A DNA stretch of 64,000 nucleotides. Source: Methanobacterium sp. (GTDB lineage: Archaea; Methanobacteriota; Methanobacteria; Methanobacteriales; Methanobacteriaceae). The stretch is from NCBI GenBank assembly GCA_030017655.1, contig JASEIM010000004.1, positions 10,429 through 74,428 of the forward strand, read 5' to 3'. Position numbers and translations under genes: made by a program. Of the stretch, positions 63,878 to 64,000 are shown in pieces. The notes under the pieces were generated by a model, which worked only from the letters and a program-made list of their open reading frames with translations, did not search any database and was not told the DNA's origin. How positions within the stretch are numbered: position 1 is the stretch's first letter; the number at the start of each line of letters is the position of its first letter.

Positions 63878-63930
63878 TTAAACCCTTATTTTATTTTTAG
63901 GGCTTTAATTAACATACGGAGGTAAAAAAC

Positions 63931-64000
63931 ATGAAGTTTTTAAGTGATGAAAGTGGTCAGGGAGCAGCTGAATATATCTTATTGTTCGGTGGTGTCATCG
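63931..64000 (+). CDS. Class III signal peptide pilin-like protein (3' end outside window)
   Basis: First 23 codons only, identical in DNA to the start of the pilin at 63689, including its ribosome site. Continues beyond the right edge, so its tail cannot be compared. Confidence 0.88.
   Translation, partial: MKFLSDESGQGAAEYILLFGGVI

Larger units (their letters stand above)
63672..64000 (+). repeat. Tandem duplication of a pilin gene unit
   Basis: The 87 bases from 63672 (ribosome site, start and first 70 bases of the pilin) are identical to 63914-64000. The repeat period is 242 bases; the second copy is cut by the window edge. Confidence 0.9.

Overview
The window is chromosomal DNA from a methanogenic archaeon, most likely of the order Methanobacteriales (Methanobacterium-like). 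The DNA is AT-rich and genes are tightly packed, with GGTGAT/GGAGG ribosome sites and TATA-box promoters. Archaeal markers include ribosomal proteins L40e and S3Ae, geranylgeranylglyceryl phosphate synthase, the archaeal FBP aldolase/phosphatase, RqcH, a Tsr3-type rRNA modification enzyme, class III signal-peptide pilins, a Mur-ligase homologue of the pseudomurein type and several methanogen families of unknown function (DUF116, DUF169, DUF2070, DUF2178). No tRNA, rRNA, CRISPR array, insertion sequence or prophage was seen.

Layout. 1-8.4 kb: a cut-off MurT-like Mur ligase and a secreted VanW-like protein, a MobA-like nucleotidyltransferase, DUF169, lipid (GGGPS) and ribosome (L40e, Tsr3) genes, and a fused ChlI/ChlD-type chelatase ATPase. 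8.4-13.5 kb: DUF116, then a co-directional cluster of small membrane proteins with an XRE regulator, two DUF2178 proteins and a CPBP protease, and a divergent acyltransferase. 13.9-20.5 kb: a response-regulator/PAS/histidine-kinase hybrid, an iron-sulfur flavoprotein, a decayed methyltransferase pseudogene, a NifX-like protein, and lipoproteins with DnaJ-type CxxCxGxG motifs. 21-30 kb: a housekeeping run (S3Ae, DUF92, apgM, glmM, glmU-like, gamma carbonic anhydrase, hisC, NrdG-like radical SAM, ASCH-TPR). 30-42 kb: a TM-helix channel-like protein, pdxS, two more lipoproteins, and a nitrogen-assimilation block: two amtB-glnK pairs and a pdxT / split archaeal glutamate synthase operon. 42-54 kb: malate dehydrogenase, HEAT and TPR proteins, an AksF/LeuB-type dehydrogenase, FBP aldolase/phosphatase, fumarase beta subunit, DUF2070 and RqcH. 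54-64 kb: two related PAS histidine kinases, an arvABC (vesiculation GTPase) operon with a metallo-hydrolase and a membrane-anchored PLD-like protein, a MurG-like glycosyltransferase, and three tiny class III pilins, the last running off the right edge.

How the genes work together. Palindromes matching the NrpR operator GGAA-N6-TTCC lie at the promoters of both amtB-glnK pairs and the glutamate synthase operon. They suggest one nitrogen regulon for ammonium uptake, PII control and glutamate formation. The glutamate synthase is split into glutaminase, GXGXG and FMN/ferredoxin subunits and includes an FrhB-like subunit whose domains are circularly permuted, which points to an F420- or ferredoxin-linked enzyme. 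apgM-glmM-glmU and the two cell-envelope loci would feed envelope sugar synthesis.

The least explained structures are a family of tandem short A-tract hairpins in at least four intergenic regions, three lipoproteins carrying DnaJ-like zinc motifs, the permuted FrhB subunit with a probable non-AUG start, and the arv operon with its PLD-like neighbour.
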